From NCBI RefSeq assembly GCF_030409335.1, contig NZ_JAUFPN010000180.1, positions 1 through 64,000 on the forward strand: a DNA stretch of 64,000 nt, read 5' to 3'. This DNA comes from Paeniroseomonas aquatica. Lineage in GTDB: Bacteria; Pseudomonadota; Alphaproteobacteria; Acetobacterales; Acetobacteraceae. The notes beneath the pieces were generated by a model that was given only the letters and a program-made list of their open reading frames with translations, was not told the DNA's origin and made no database searches. The position numbers were made by a program, and so were the translations under genes. The first letter of the stretch is position 1, and each line of letters begins with the position of its first letter. This document shows positions 50,181 through 58,562 of the stretch, in pieces.

Positions 50181-51635
50181 ATGAGCGACACCTCCCAGGC
50201 CGCCCCGGAGGCCAGCCTCGGCGCCCGCCTGCATGCCAGCGCCCGCCAGCTGGTCCGGGACCACCGCCCGGCCGAAGCCCTGCCGATGCTCGACCGGCTC
50301 GCCCGGCTCCCCGGCCTCGACGCCGCCGCCGCCCTCCTGCGCGCCGAGGCCCTGGCCGCGCTCGAGCAGCTCCCCGCGGCGGAGGCTGCCGCCGATCTTG
50401 CCCTGGCCGCCGACCCCGCCTGGTCCGCGGCGCTGCAGCTCCGGGCCCGCATCCGCCTGGCCCGCGGCCAGGCGCGCGGCGCCATCGACGATGCCGCCGC
50501 CGCGGTGATGGCAACCCCCTGGGACGCCGGCGCCAAGGCCCTGCTCGGCACCGCCCTGCTGGAGGACCGCTGCTTCGACACCGCCATCTGGTTCCTCGGG
50601 GAGGCGATGCGGGCCGATCCCGCGAATCCCGGCACCCAGTCGCGGCTCGGCCAGGCCTTCATGCGGGCCGGCCGGCACGAGGCGGCGGCCGAGATCCTGG
50701 CGCATTGCGTGGCCGCCAGCGGCGGCGCCCCGGCACTGGTGGCGCTGCAGGCGCAGAATGCCCTGCTGGCCGGCGATGCCGCCGGGGCGGAGGCGATGCT
50801 GCGGGCGGCGCTGGCCGCCGGGGCGACGGATGCGGCGCTGCACAGCGTCCTCGCGCATGCGCTGCTGACGCATGGCCAGATGGCGGACGCGGCCCCGCAT
50901 TTCACCGCCGCCGCCCGGCTCGCGCCGCGCGACGGCTACCTCGCCCATCTGGCCGCCGCCGCCAATGGCATCGGCACCGACCGGGCGACCGACAGCTACG
51001 TCACCGCGCTCTTCGACGGCTATGCGCCACGCTTCGAGCATTCCCTGCTGGCGCTCGGCTATCGCGTCCCCGGCCTGTTCCGCCGTGCCATCGAGCGGGC
51101 CCTGCCGGAGGTCGCGGCCGGCCGCGCCAGGCTGGGCCCGGTGCTCGACCTGGGCTGCGGCACCGGCCTCGTCGGCGTCGCCCTGGCGGATTACTTGGGC
51201 GGCCCGCTCACCGGCGTCGACCTCTCCCGCGGCATGCTCGAGCAGGCGGCGGCCAAGCATCTCTATGCCGAGCTGCTGCAGCTCGAGATCGGGGCGGCGC
51301 TCGACCGCGCATGGCCGCCGCAGGCGGTCGTCACCCTGGCCGATGTCCTCATCTACCTCGGCCAGCTCGAGCCGGTGATCGGTGGCTGCCGCCGCGCCCT
51401 CGCCGCGGACGGGCTGCTGGTCTTCAGCGCCGAGAGCTTCACGCCGGCGGATCCGGCCGGGCAGGGGTGGCGGCTGCTGCCGTCCGGCCGCTATGCCCAT
51501 GCGCCGGCCTACCTGCGCCACTGCCTCGCCGCCGCCGGCTTCGCCATCCTGGAATGGCGGGAGGAGGACCTGCGGCTGGAGGCGGACGGCCCGATCGGCG
51601 GCGTCGTGGTCGTCGCCCGCCCGGTTGGTCACTGA
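50181..51635 (+). CDS. TPR-methyltransferase fusion protein
   Basis: 484 residues. The N-terminal 280 residues are Ala-rich TPR-like helical repeats (ALLRAEALAALEQLPAAEAAADLALAADPAWSAALQLRARI, LGQAFMRAGRHEAAAEILAHCV, HFTAAARLAPRDGYLAHLAAAANG). The class I methyltransferase domain starts near 285 (VTALFDGYAPRFEHSLLALGY), with SAM motif VLDLGCGTGLVGVALADYLG at about 321 and VVTLADVLIYLGQLEPVI. It lies 5 nt after flaF and 1 nt before the GT41-type gene. The TPR part may dock on flagellin, as in FlmG. Confidence 0.85.
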   Translation: MSDTSQAAPEASLGARLHASARQLVRDHRPAEALPMLDRLARLPGLDAAAALLRAEALAALEQLPAAEAAADLALAADPAWSAALQLRARIRLARGQARGAIDDAAAAVMATPWDAGAKALLGTALLEDRCFDTAIWFLGEAMRADPANPGTQSRLGQAFMRAGRHEAAAEILAHCVAASGGAPALVALQAQNALLAGDAAGAEAMLRAALAAGATDAALHSVLAHALLTHGQMADAAPHFTAAARLAPRDGYLAHLAAAANGIGTDRATDSYVTALFDGYAPRFEHSLLALGYRVPGLFRRAIERALPEVAAGRARLGPVLDLGCGTGLVGVALADYLGGPLTGVDLSRGMLEQAAAKHLYAELLQLEIGAALDRAWPPQAVVTLADVLIYLGQLEPVIGGCRRALAADGLLVFSAESFTPADPAGQGWRLLPSGRYAHAPAYLRHCLAAAGFAILEWREEDLRLEADGPIGGVVVVARPVGH

Positions 51636-51636
51636 C

Positions 51637-53889
51637 ATGACGGCCGAGGCCTACCGGGCCGGCCTCGAGGCCCTCGGTGCCGGCCAGCCGGCGCGGGCGG
51701 TCCCGCTGCTGACCGAGGCCCTGGGCGACCCGGAGCGGGGGGGCTATGCGGCGCTGAACCTCGGCATGGCGCTGCAGGCGCTGGGCCGGCTGGCCGCGGC
51801 GGTGCCGCCGCTGCAGCAGGCCATGGCCGCCCTGCCGGACCACGCCGAGCCGCCCTTCCGCCTCGGCACCATCGCCGGGCTGCGCAACGATGCCGCCGCG
51901 GCCGCCGCCCTGTTCCGATCGTCCCTGGCGCGCGACCCCGCCCATGTCCCGGCCCTGGCCGCCCTGGCTGCCCTGGCCGAGGAAGCCGGCGACACCGGCG
52001 AGGCCCGCGCCCTGCTGGCCCGCGCCCAGGACTGCGACCCGGCGGAGCCGGAACTGGCCCTGGCGCTGGCCCGGCTCGACCTGGGGCAGGGCGAGGCCGC
52101 CGCCGCTGCCGGCGGGGCCGGCGCGGTCCTGGCCCGCCGCCCCGCCCATGCCGCCGCGGCCCGCCTCCTCGCCGAGGCGCTGCAGGCGGAGCTGGGTTCC
52201 GAGGCCGCGCTGGAGCGGGTCGCCGCCGGGGCGGCGGCCGATCCCTTCGCCGCCGGCTGGCCGCTGGCGGCCGCATGGCTGCTGGAGGCCGCCGGCCAGC
52301 CCGAGGCCGCCCTGGCCGAGCTTCGCCTTGCCGCCCAGCTGGCGCCCGGGCAGGCGGATGTCCTGGCCGCCCTCGGCCATGCCCTGGCCGGGCTGGACCG
52401 CCATGTCGAGGCCGAAGCGATCCTCCGGCAGGCCATCGCCGCCCGTCCCGGCGACCTCGACCTGCGCAACCGGCTGGCGACGGTGCTCTGGAAGGGCAAT
52501 CGCCTCTCCGCCATGCTGGAGGTGCTGGAGGCCGCCGTCGCCGACTTCGGCCCGCATGCCACCCTGCTGCTGAACCAGGCCCTGGCGCTGAACGCGATCG
52601 GCGAGCAGGAGGCCGGCCTTGCCGCGGCCGAGGCGGCGATCCCCGGCGGCGGCATCGCCGCCCTGGTGAACCGCATCGCGGTGCTGCCCTACCACCCGGT
52701 CGCGGGTACCGCCCTCAGGCTGCGCGAGGCCGCGGAAGCGATCGGCGCCGCGCTGCGCCCGGTGCCGCCCCTGGTCCGGGGCCGCCGGCCGCAGGGGGGG
52801 GCGCTGCGGCTCGGCCTGCTCTCGGGCGGGCTGGGCCAGCATCCCGTCGGCTGGCTCACCCTGGCCGGGCTGGAGGCGCTGCCGGAGGCCGGGTTCACCC
52901 TGGTCGCCTACAGCCTGAAGCCGCGCACCGACCCGCTGGCCCGGCGCTTCCAGGCCCGCTGCGCGCAGTGGCACGAGGTCGGGGCGCTCGACGACGCCGC
53001 CATCGCCGCCCGCATCGCCGCGGATGGCATCGACATCCTGCTCGAGCTCGGCGGCTATGGCGAAGGCGGCCGGCCCTTCGTGCTGCAGCATCGCCCGGCC
53101 CCGCTGCAGGTCAAATGGGTCGGTGCCCAATTCGCCAGCCTGGGGCTCGCGGCCTGCGACGGGATGCTGACCGACCGCTGGGAGACCCCGCCGGGCGCCG
53201 AGGCCTTCTATACGGAGCAACTGCTGCGGCTGCCGGACGGCTACGTCTGCTACCTGCCGCCGCCCTATGCGCCGCCGGTCGGCCCGCTGCCGGCGCTGGC
53301 CGGCGCCGGGGTCACCTTCGGCTGCTTCAACAACCTCGCCAAGCTCACCGCCCCGGTCCTGGCCGCCTGGGCCGCGATCCTGGCAGCCCTGCCGGAGGCC
53401 TGCCTTATCCTCCGCACCCATGCCCTGGGGGAGGCGGCGACGCGGGATCGCACCGCCCGGCGGCTGGCCGCCGCCGGCCTGCCGCCGGACCGGGTGGCGC
53501 TGGAGGGCGGGCTGCCGCACCGCCGGCTGATCGAGGCCTACGGCGGCATCGACATCGCCCTCGATCCCTTTCCCTATACCGGCGGCCTGACGGTCTGCGA
53601 GGCGCTCTGGATGGGCGTGCCGGTGGTGGCGATGGCCGGGGACAGCTTCTGCGCCCGACACGCCCTCAGCCACCTCAGCAACCTCGGCCTGGGCGACTGG
53701 GTCGCCGGGGACCACGCCGGCTACGTCGCCCAGGCCATCGCCCGGGCCCGGGACATCCCGGCGCTTGCCGCCCTGCGCCAAGGGCTGCGCGCCCGGATGG
53801 CGCAATCCCCGCTCACCGACGCGCCCCGCTTCGGCCGCAACCTGGCCGGGCTCCTCCGCCAGGCCTGGATCGCCGTGCCGGAGGCGTGA
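51637..53889 (+). CDS. TPR-GT41 (OGT-like) glycosyltransferase, FlmG-like
   Basis: 750 residues. About 370 N-terminal residues are TPR-like repeats. The rest is an OGT/SPINDLY-type GT41 domain: GLLSGGLGQHPVGWLTL (catalytic-type His region), DILLELGGYGEGGRPFVLQHRPAPLQVKWVGAQFASLGL, VTFGCFNNLAKLTAPVLAAWAAIL, DIALDPFPYTGGLTVCEALWMGVPVVAM near 640-670. In Caulobacter, FlmG with this architecture O-glycosylates flagellin with a pseudaminic-acid-like sugar. Flagellin lies two genes upstream, supporting the same role. The nucleotide-sugar genes needed are not in the window. Confidence 0.88.
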   Translation: MTAEAYRAGLEALGAGQPARAVPLLTEALGDPERGGYAALNLGMALQALGRLAAAVPPLQQAMAALPDHAEPPFRLGTIAGLRNDAAAAAALFRSSLARDPAHVPALAALAALAEEAGDTGEARALLARAQDCDPAEPELALALARLDLGQGEAAAAAGGAGAVLARRPAHAAAARLLAEALQAELGSEAALERVAAGAAADPFAAGWPLAAAWLLEAAGQPEAALAELRLAAQLAPGQADVLAALGHALAGLDRHVEAEAILRQAIAARPGDLDLRNRLATVLWKGNRLSAMLEVLEAAVADFGPHATLLLNQALALNAIGEQEAGLAAAEAAIPGGGIAALVNRIAVLPYHPVAGTALRLREAAEAIGAALRPVPPLVRGRRPQGGALRLGLLSGGLGQHPVGWLTLAGLEALPEAGFTLVAYSLKPRTDPLARRFQARCAQWHEVGALDDAAIAARIAADGIDILLELGGYGEGGRPFVLQHRPAPLQVKWVGAQFASLGLAACDGMLTDRWETPPGAEAFYTEQLLRLPDGYVCYLPPPYAPPVGPLPALAGAGVTFGCFNNLAKLTAPVLAAWAAILAALPEACLILRTHALGEAATRDRTARRLAAAGLPPDRVALEGGLPHRRLIEAYGGIDIALDPFPYTGGLTVCEALWMGVPVVAMAGDSFCARHALSHLSNLGLGDWVAGDHAGYVAQAIARARDIPALAALRQGLRARMAQSPLTDAPRFGRNLAGLLRQAWIAVPEA

Positions 53890-53956
53890 CTGGACCCAGC
53901 CGGGTTTTCGGGTTGCGGTAACGTTCTCCTCACCAAGGGCGAAGCAGGCCCCATGT

Positions 53957-53998
53957 GGTTGGAACCGTCAGCGCCATTTCGCTGTTCGACATCCAACC
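53957..53998 (+). other. Inverted repeat upstream of egtB
   Basis: GGTTGGA (53957-53963) and TCCAACC (53992-53998) are perfect 7-bp arms; between them AGCG/CGCT can form an inner stem. It lies 40 nt before the egtB ATG and could be an operator or leader hairpin. The remaining 53890-54037 shows no clear promoter. Confidence 0.4.
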
Positions 53999-54037
53999 GA
54001 GGCCGCCTGCCCGGCGGGAGACGAACCAGGAGCGCCC

Positions 54038-55243
54038 ATGACCATCCTCGACACCCGCCTGGCCGCGGCCCCCGCCGCCAGCCTGGCTGGGCGCTACGCC
54101 GCCCTCCGCAACCGTACGGAGCGACTGGCCGCCCCGCTTTCCCCCGAAGACCAGACCATCCAGTCCATGCCGGATGCCAGCCCGACCAAGTGGCACCGGG
54201 CGCACATGACATGGTTCTTCGAGACCTTCCTGCTGCTGCCCTACCAGCCGGGCTACCGCCGTTTCCGTGAGGAATTCGGCTTCCTTTTCAACTCCTACTA
54301 CGAGGCCGCCGGCCCGCGGCACGCCCGGCCGAAGCGGGGCATGCTGACCCGCCCCTCGGCGGCGGAGGTCGGCGCCTATCGCGCCCATGTCGATGCCGCC
54401 ATGGACCGGCTGCTGCGCGACCCGCCGGCCGAGGCCCTGCCACTGATCGAGCTCGGCCTGCAGCACGAGCAGCAGCACCAGGAATTGCTGCTTACGGACA
54501 TCCTGCATGCGCTGTCGCAGAATCCGCTGCTGCCGGCCTATGACGCCGATTGGCGCGATCCGGCGGCATCCCCCGGCCTGGCCCGGCTGATCCCCGGACC
54601 CGAGGGCGTGCAGCAGATCGGCAGCGGCGGCGAGAGCTTCGCCTTCGACAACGAAACCCCGCGGCACAAGGTCTGGCTCGACCCCTACCGCATCGCCGAC
54701 CGGCTCGTGACCAACGGCGAGTGGCTCGAGTTCATCGCCGACGGCGGCTACCGCAGCCCCATGCTCTGGATGAGCGAGGGCTGGGCCGCCTGCCAGGCCG
54801 AGGACTGGCAGTCACCGCTGCATTGGCATCGGCGGGAGGGTGCCTGGTTCCAGTACGGCCTCGCCGGGCTGCAGCCGCTCGACCCCGATGCGCCGGTCCG
54901 CCATATCTCCTGGTACGAGGCCGAGGCCTTCGCCCGCTGGGCCGAGCGCCGCTTGCCGACCGAGGCCGAGTGGGAGGCCGCCAGCGGCCTGCCCGGCTTC
55001 CGCGACGCCGAGGGCATCGGCTGGCAGTGGACCGGCAGCGCCTATCGTCCCTATCCCGGCTTCCGCCCCTGGGAGGGGGCGGTCGGCGAGTACAATGGTA
55101 AGTTCATGATCAACCAGATGATCCTGCGCGGCGGCTCGATGGCGACCCCGCCGGGCCATAGCCGCGCCACCTACCGCAACTTCTTTCCGCCCACGGCCCG
55201 CTGGCAGTTCACCGGGCTCCGCCTGGCGGCGGATGCGGCATGA
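54038..55243 (+). CDS. egtB: Ergothioneine biosynthesis sulfoxide synthase EgtB
   Basis: 401 residues. DinB-like N-terminal domain with KWHRAHMTWFFETFLL and the HEQQHQELLLTDILH His pair (iron ligands: His-x3-His plus an earlier His). The C-terminal formylglycine-generating-type fold has YRIADRLVTNGEWLEFI, HISWYEAEAFARWAERRLPTEAEWEAA and GWQWTGSAY...NQMILRGGSMATPPGHSRATYRNFFPPTARWQFTGLRLA. EgtB joins hercynine and a thiol donor in a nonheme-iron reaction. AGGAG precedes the ATG. It overlaps egtD by 4 nt. Confidence 0.95.
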   Translation: MTILDTRLAAAPAASLAGRYAALRNRTERLAAPLSPEDQTIQSMPDASPTKWHRAHMTWFFETFLLLPYQPGYRRFREEFGFLFNSYYEAAGPRHARPKRGMLTRPSAAEVGAYRAHVDAAMDRLLRDPPAEALPLIELGLQHEQQHQELLLTDILHALSQNPLLPAYDADWRDPAASPGLARLIPGPEGVQQIGSGGESFAFDNETPRHKVWLDPYRIADRLVTNGEWLEFIADGGYRSPMLWMSEGWAACQAEDWQSPLHWHRREGAWFQYGLAGLQPLDPDAPVRHISWYEAEAFARWAERRLPTEAEWEAASGLPGFRDAEGIGWQWTGSAYRPYPGFRPWEGAVGEYNGKFMINQMILRGGSMATPPGHSRATYRNFFPPTARWQFTGLRLAADAA

Positions 55244-56196
55244 GCGAGGCCCATAGCCGCGACGCCGCCGCGCAGCAGCGCGGCGCGCTGATCGCCGATG
55301 CGTTGGCCGGGCTCTCCGCCCCGCGCAAGACCCTGCCCTGCAAGTGGCTCTACGATGCTGAGGGCTGCAGCCTGTTCGAGGCCATCACCCGGCTGCCGGA
55401 ATACTATCCGACCCGGACCGAGGTGAAGATTCTCGCCGAGCAGGCCCCGGCCATCGCCGCGGCGGTCGGTCCCGGCCGGGCGGTCGTCGAATTCGGACCG
55501 GGCGACGGCGCCAAGGCGGCGCTGCTGCTGGGGGGGCTGGAGGCGCCGGCCGCCTATGTCCCGGTGGATATCGCGCCGGAATGGTTGGAGGGTGCGGCCA
55601 ACCGCGTCGTCGAAGCGCATCCCGGCCTGCCGGTGCTGCCCGTGGTCGCCGATTTCACCTTGCCCTTCGCCCTGCCGAAACGCCTGGGCACCGCCCCGCG
55701 GCTCGGCTTCTTCCCCGGCTCCACCATCGGCAATTTCGAGCCGGAGGGCGCCATCGCCTTCCTCCGCCGCGCCCATGCGACGCTGGGGGCAGGGTCCCGC
55801 ATGCTCCTCGGTGCCGATCTGGTGAAGGGCAGGGCGGTGCTGGAGGCGGCCTATGACGATGCCGCCGGGGTCACCGCCGCCTTCGACCTCAACCTGCTGC
55901 ACCGGCTGAACCGCGAGGCCGGCGCCGACTTCGACGTCGCCGCCTTCCGCCATCGCGCGATCTGGAACGAGACGCTCGAGCGGGTCGAGATGCATCTGGT
56001 CGCCGAGCGCGCCCAGGTGGTGCGCCTGGCCGGCCGCAGCATCCGCTTCGCTGCCGGGGAGAGCATCCATACCGAGAGCAGCCACAAGTACCGGCCGGAG
56101 CGCCTGGCCGAGCTGGCCGCAGCCGCCGGCTGGCGGGTGGCGCAGCGCTGGACCGACCCGCAGGCGCTGTTCTCGGTCTGGCTGCTGGAGGGATAA
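55240..56196 (+). CDS. egtD: L-histidine N-alpha-trimethyltransferase EgtD
   Basis: 318 residues. KTLPCKWLYDAEGCSLFEAITRLPEYYPTRTE is the EgtD start signature; VVEFGPGDGAKAALLL is the SAM site; YVPVDIAPEWLE, FFPGSTIGNFEPEGAIAFL, GADLVKG and ETLERVEMHLVA follow. It trimethylates histidine to hercynine for EgtB. The ATGA overlap makes egtB-egtD one unit; egtA/C/E are not adjacent, as often in Proteobacteria. Confidence 0.95.
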   Translation: MSEAHSRDAAAQQRGALIADALAGLSAPRKTLPCKWLYDAEGCSLFEAITRLPEYYPTRTEVKILAEQAPAIAAAVGPGRAVVEFGPGDGAKAALLLGGLEAPAAYVPVDIAPEWLEGAANRVVEAHPGLPVLPVVADFTLPFALPKRLGTAPRLGFFPGSTIGNFEPEGAIAFLRRAHATLGAGSRMLLGADLVKGRAVLEAAYDDAAGVTAAFDLNLLHRLNREAGADFDVAAFRHRAIWNETLERVEMHLVAERAQVVRLAGRSIRFAAGESIHTESSHKYRPERLAELAAAAGWRVAQRWTDPQALFSVWLLEG

Positions 56197-56222
56197 TGTT
56201 GGCAGGAGGCTAGGCAGGGCAG

Positions 56223-56247
56223 GGGTGCCGGCCGCAGACTGGCACCC
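56223..56247 (+). other. Hairpin abutting the glycerophosphodiesterase start codon
   Basis: GGGTGCC (56223-56229) pairs perfectly with GGCACCC (56241-56247); the right arm ends at the base before ATG 56248. It could terminate egtBD transcripts or hinder initiation on the next gene. Confidence 0.4.
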
Positions 56248-56976
56248 ATGACCGAGATTGCCAGCCACCGCGGCGGCGCCATCCTCTGGCCCGAGAACAG
56301 CCTCCCGGCCTTCCGCCAGGCCCTGGCCCTGCCGGCGGAGCAGCTGGAGCTCGACGTCCATCTCTCGGCCGAGGGCGCCGTCTTGGTCATCCATGACGCG
56401 ACCCTCGACCGGACCACCGATGCCCAGGGGCCGGTCCGCGCCCGCAGCCTCGCCGCGCTGCGGGCGGTGCGGCTGAAGGGAACGGCGGGCAGCGGCCTGC
56501 CGACCCTGGCCGAGGCCGCGGCGCTGACCCGGGAGGCCGGCAAGGTGCTTCGCCTGGAGCTCAAGGCCGATGCCGAAGGCCGGCCCTATCCCGGCATCGT
56601 GCCCGCCTGCCTCGCCGTGCTGGATGGCGCCGCCATGCGCGGGCGCACCGTGCTGATGAGCTTCGAATCCCGCACGGTCGCCGAGGCCGCCACAGCCGGC
56701 GGCCTGCTGCGCCTGGTCCTCCTGCTGGAAGCCAGGCCCTGGCGCGGGATGGGGCCGGAGGGGGCGATCGCCCTCTGCCGCGCCTGCCGCGCCGCGGAGC
56801 TGGGCCTGCCGATCGGCGAGCTGGATGCGGTTTCCGTCGGAGCGCTACGCGCCACCGGCCTCGGCGTCAGCGCCTGGGGCTGCAACGACGAGGCGACGAT
56901 CCGCCAGGGGCTGAAGCTCGGCCTCGACGCCATCGCCACCGACGACCCGCCGCTGGCCCTGCACCTGCGCGGCTAG
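56248..56976 (+). CDS. Glycerophosphodiester phosphodiesterase
   Basis: 242 residues, cytoplasmic (no signal peptide). GDPD motifs: ASHRGGAILWPENSLPAFRQAL (His6-Arg7 and Glu-Asn), LELDVHLSAEGAVLVIHDATLDRTT (Glu/Asp metal ligands and catalytic His), LRLELKAD and the C-terminal WGCNDEATIRQGLKLGLDAIATDDP. It releases glycerol 3-phosphate from glycerophosphodiesters. Its TAG and that of the minus-strand TetR gene lie in one CTAG. Confidence 0.92.
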   Translation: MTEIASHRGGAILWPENSLPAFRQALALPAEQLELDVHLSAEGAVLVIHDATLDRTTDAQGPVRARSLAALRAVRLKGTAGSGLPTLAEAAALTREAGKVLRLELKADAEGRPYPGIVPACLAVLDGAAMRGRTVLMSFESRTVAEAATAGGLLRLVLLLEARPWRGMGPEGAIALCRACRAAELGLPIGELDAVSVGALRATGLGVSAWGCNDEATIRQGLKLGLDAIATDDPPLALHLRG

Positions 56977-57566
56977 CGCCGGATGCCATCGAGGGCGAGG
57001 TCGGTATGCAGGGCGACGATCGCCGCCCGGTCCAGCCGGCCGGAGGGTTTGTACCAGGTGCAGACGCCGGTGAGCATCGCCAGCATGGCATAGGCGGTGA
57101 CGCGCATGTCGGCCGTCGCCAGCACGCCGGCGGCGGCGCCTTCCTCGAGCAGGCCGATCAGCCGCGCCTCGTAGTCGTGCCGCATGGCCAGGATGCGCGC
57201 GGCATTGGCGGCATCCAGGGCGCGCAACTCGAAGTTGGCGATATAGACCTCGCGCTTGCGTTCAAGATGATAGAGCACATGGTGCGCGATGAAGCTGCGC
57301 AGCCGGTCCAGCGGGGCGGGACCGGCGGCCGCCAGCGCCGCATCCGTCTCGGCCAGCAGCGTCGTCATGTGCTCATGCATCAGGTCGAACAGCAGGCTCT
57401 GCTTGGTGGCGATGTGGTTGTAGAGCGAGCCCGGGCGGATGCCGACTTCGGCGGCCAGGTCGCGCAGGCTCATCGCGGCGAAGCCATGGCGGTGGATCAG
57501 CCGCAGCGCGGCGTGGCGGATGGCCAGGGCGGTGCGTTCGCCATTCGATCCCGTGATCCGCGCCAT
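56973..57566 (-). CDS. TetR/AcrR family transcriptional regulator
   Basis: 197 residues. N-terminal helix-turn-helix ALRLIHRHGFAAMSLRDLAAEVGIRPGSLYNHIATKQSLLFDLMHEH is typical; the C-terminal domain (about 75-190) is a ligand-binding helical bundle. It diverges from the ABC transporter/acyl-CoA ligase operon and a palindrome lies in the gap, so it probably represses that operon and itself, with an acyl-CoA or transported acid as inducer (inference). Confidence 0.92.
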   Translation of the reverse strand: MARITGSNGERTALAIRHAALRLIHRHGFAAMSLRDLAAEVGIRPGSLYNHIATKQSLLFDLMHEHMTTLLAETDAALAAAGPAPLDRLRSFIAHHVLYHLERKREVYIANFELRALDAANAARILAMRHDYEARLIGLLEEGAAAGVLATADMRVTAYAMLAMLTGVCTWYKPSGRLDRAAIVALHTDLALDGIRR

Positions 57567-57638
57567 CGACCTCCCGCCCCCGGGGTTGGTTCCCCGCGCG
57601 GTTAGGCTTGGCGTTCAAGGCGCTTGCGGTCAATCGGA

Positions 57639-57658
57639 AAACAAACGTATGTTCGTTT
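57639..57658. promoter_or_regulatory. Probable TetR-family operator
   Basis: AAACAAACGTATGTTCGTTT, a 20-bp imperfect palindrome with 8 of 10 base pairs symmetric. It is AT-rich, 73 nt upstream of the TetR gene start and about 85 nt before livG. On the plus strand TTGCGG (57624) and TATGTT (57648), 18 nt apart, could form a promoter whose -10 lies inside the palindrome, fitting repression. Confidence 0.55.
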
Positions 57659-57700
57659 ACGAGCGGGCGCCTAGACGCCTGCCGTGGGGAGGAACCGAGC

Positions 57701-57751
57701 TTGGCACTGCAGCAGCGCCATCGCCACAATCAGGTCTTCGGCAATGGCTGA
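57701..57751 (+). CDS. Possible 16-codon leader ORF overlapping the livG start
   Basis: TTG 57701 is preceded by GGGGAGGA, the strongest ribosome site in the leader, and the frame ends in TGA at 57749-57751, overlapping the livG ATG (57744). It encodes LALQQRHRHNQVFGNG. livG itself has only a weak site, so translation could be coupled. Could be coincidence. Confidence 0.25.
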   Translation: MALQQRHRHNQVFGNG

Positions 57752-58562
57752 ACCCGGTGCGCCCCTACTGGCGGCGGCCGGCGTCAGCCTCCGCTTCGGC
57801 GGCGTGCGGGCCCTGACCGACGTGGCCTTTCAGGTCAATGCCGGCGAGATCTTCTCCATCATCGGCCCGAACGGCGCCGGCAAGACCTCGATGGTGAATT
57901 GCGCCTCCGGCCGCTACCGCCCGACCGAGGGCCGCATCCACTTCGACGGCGCCGACATCACCCGCCTGCCGACCCGCAAGCGGGCGGCGATCGGCATCGG
58001 CCGCACCTTCCAGAACCTGGCGCTGTTCGGCCACATGAGCGTGCTCGACAACATCATGGTCGGCCGCCACCACCTGCTCAACCGCGGCTTCCTGCCGGGC
58101 ATGCTCTACTGGTTCGGCGGCGCCCAGCGGGAGGAGATCGCGCATCGGCGAGAGGTCGAGGAGATCATCGATTTCCTCGAGATCCAGCACGTGCGGAAGG
58201 CGACCGCGGGGACGCTCTCCTACGGGCTGCGCAAGCGGGTCGAGCTGGCCCGCGCCATCGCCCTCAGGCCGAAGCTGATCCTGCTGGACGAGCCCATGGC
58301 GGGGATGAACCTCGAGGAGAAGGAGGACATGGCCCGCTTCATCCTCGACCTCAACGAGGAATGGGGCATGACCGTGCTGATGATCGAGCACGACATGGGC
58401 GTGGTGATGGACATCTCGCACCGCGTCATGGTGCTCGACTTCGGCCGCAAGATCGCCGAGGGCACGCCCGAGGCGGTCCTCGCCGACCCGCATGTCCGCC
58501 GCGCCTATCTCGGCGAGGCCGACGAGGTGGTGAACGACCCGGAAGAGGCGCTGGCGCCGTGA
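57744..58562 (+). CDS. Branched-chain-type ABC transporter ATP-binding protein (LivG-like)
   Basis: 272 residues. Walker A IGPNGAGKTSMVNCASG, signature-like LSYGLRKRVELARAIAL, Walker B LILLDEPMAGMN, H-loop MIEHDMGVVMDISHRVMVLDFG, and the LivG-specific long insert around NLALFGHMSVLDNIMVGRHHLLNRGFLPG. The signature LSYGLRK deviates from LSGGQ, as is common for LivG-like proteins beside acyl-CoA ligases. First gene of the operon; overlaps the ligase start by 4 nt (GTGA). Confidence 0.92.
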   Translation: MAEPGAPLLAAAGVSLRFGGVRALTDVAFQVNAGEIFSIIGPNGAGKTSMVNCASGRYRPTEGRIHFDGADITRLPTRKRAAIGIGRTFQNLALFGHMSVLDNIMVGRHHLLNRGFLPGMLYWFGGAQREEIAHRREVEEIIDFLEIQHVRKATAGTLSYGLRKRVELARAIALRPKLILLDEPMAGMNLEEKEDMARFILDLNEEWGMTVLMIEHDMGVVMDISHRVMVLDFGRKIAEGTPEAVLADPHVRRAYLGEADEVVNDPEEALAP

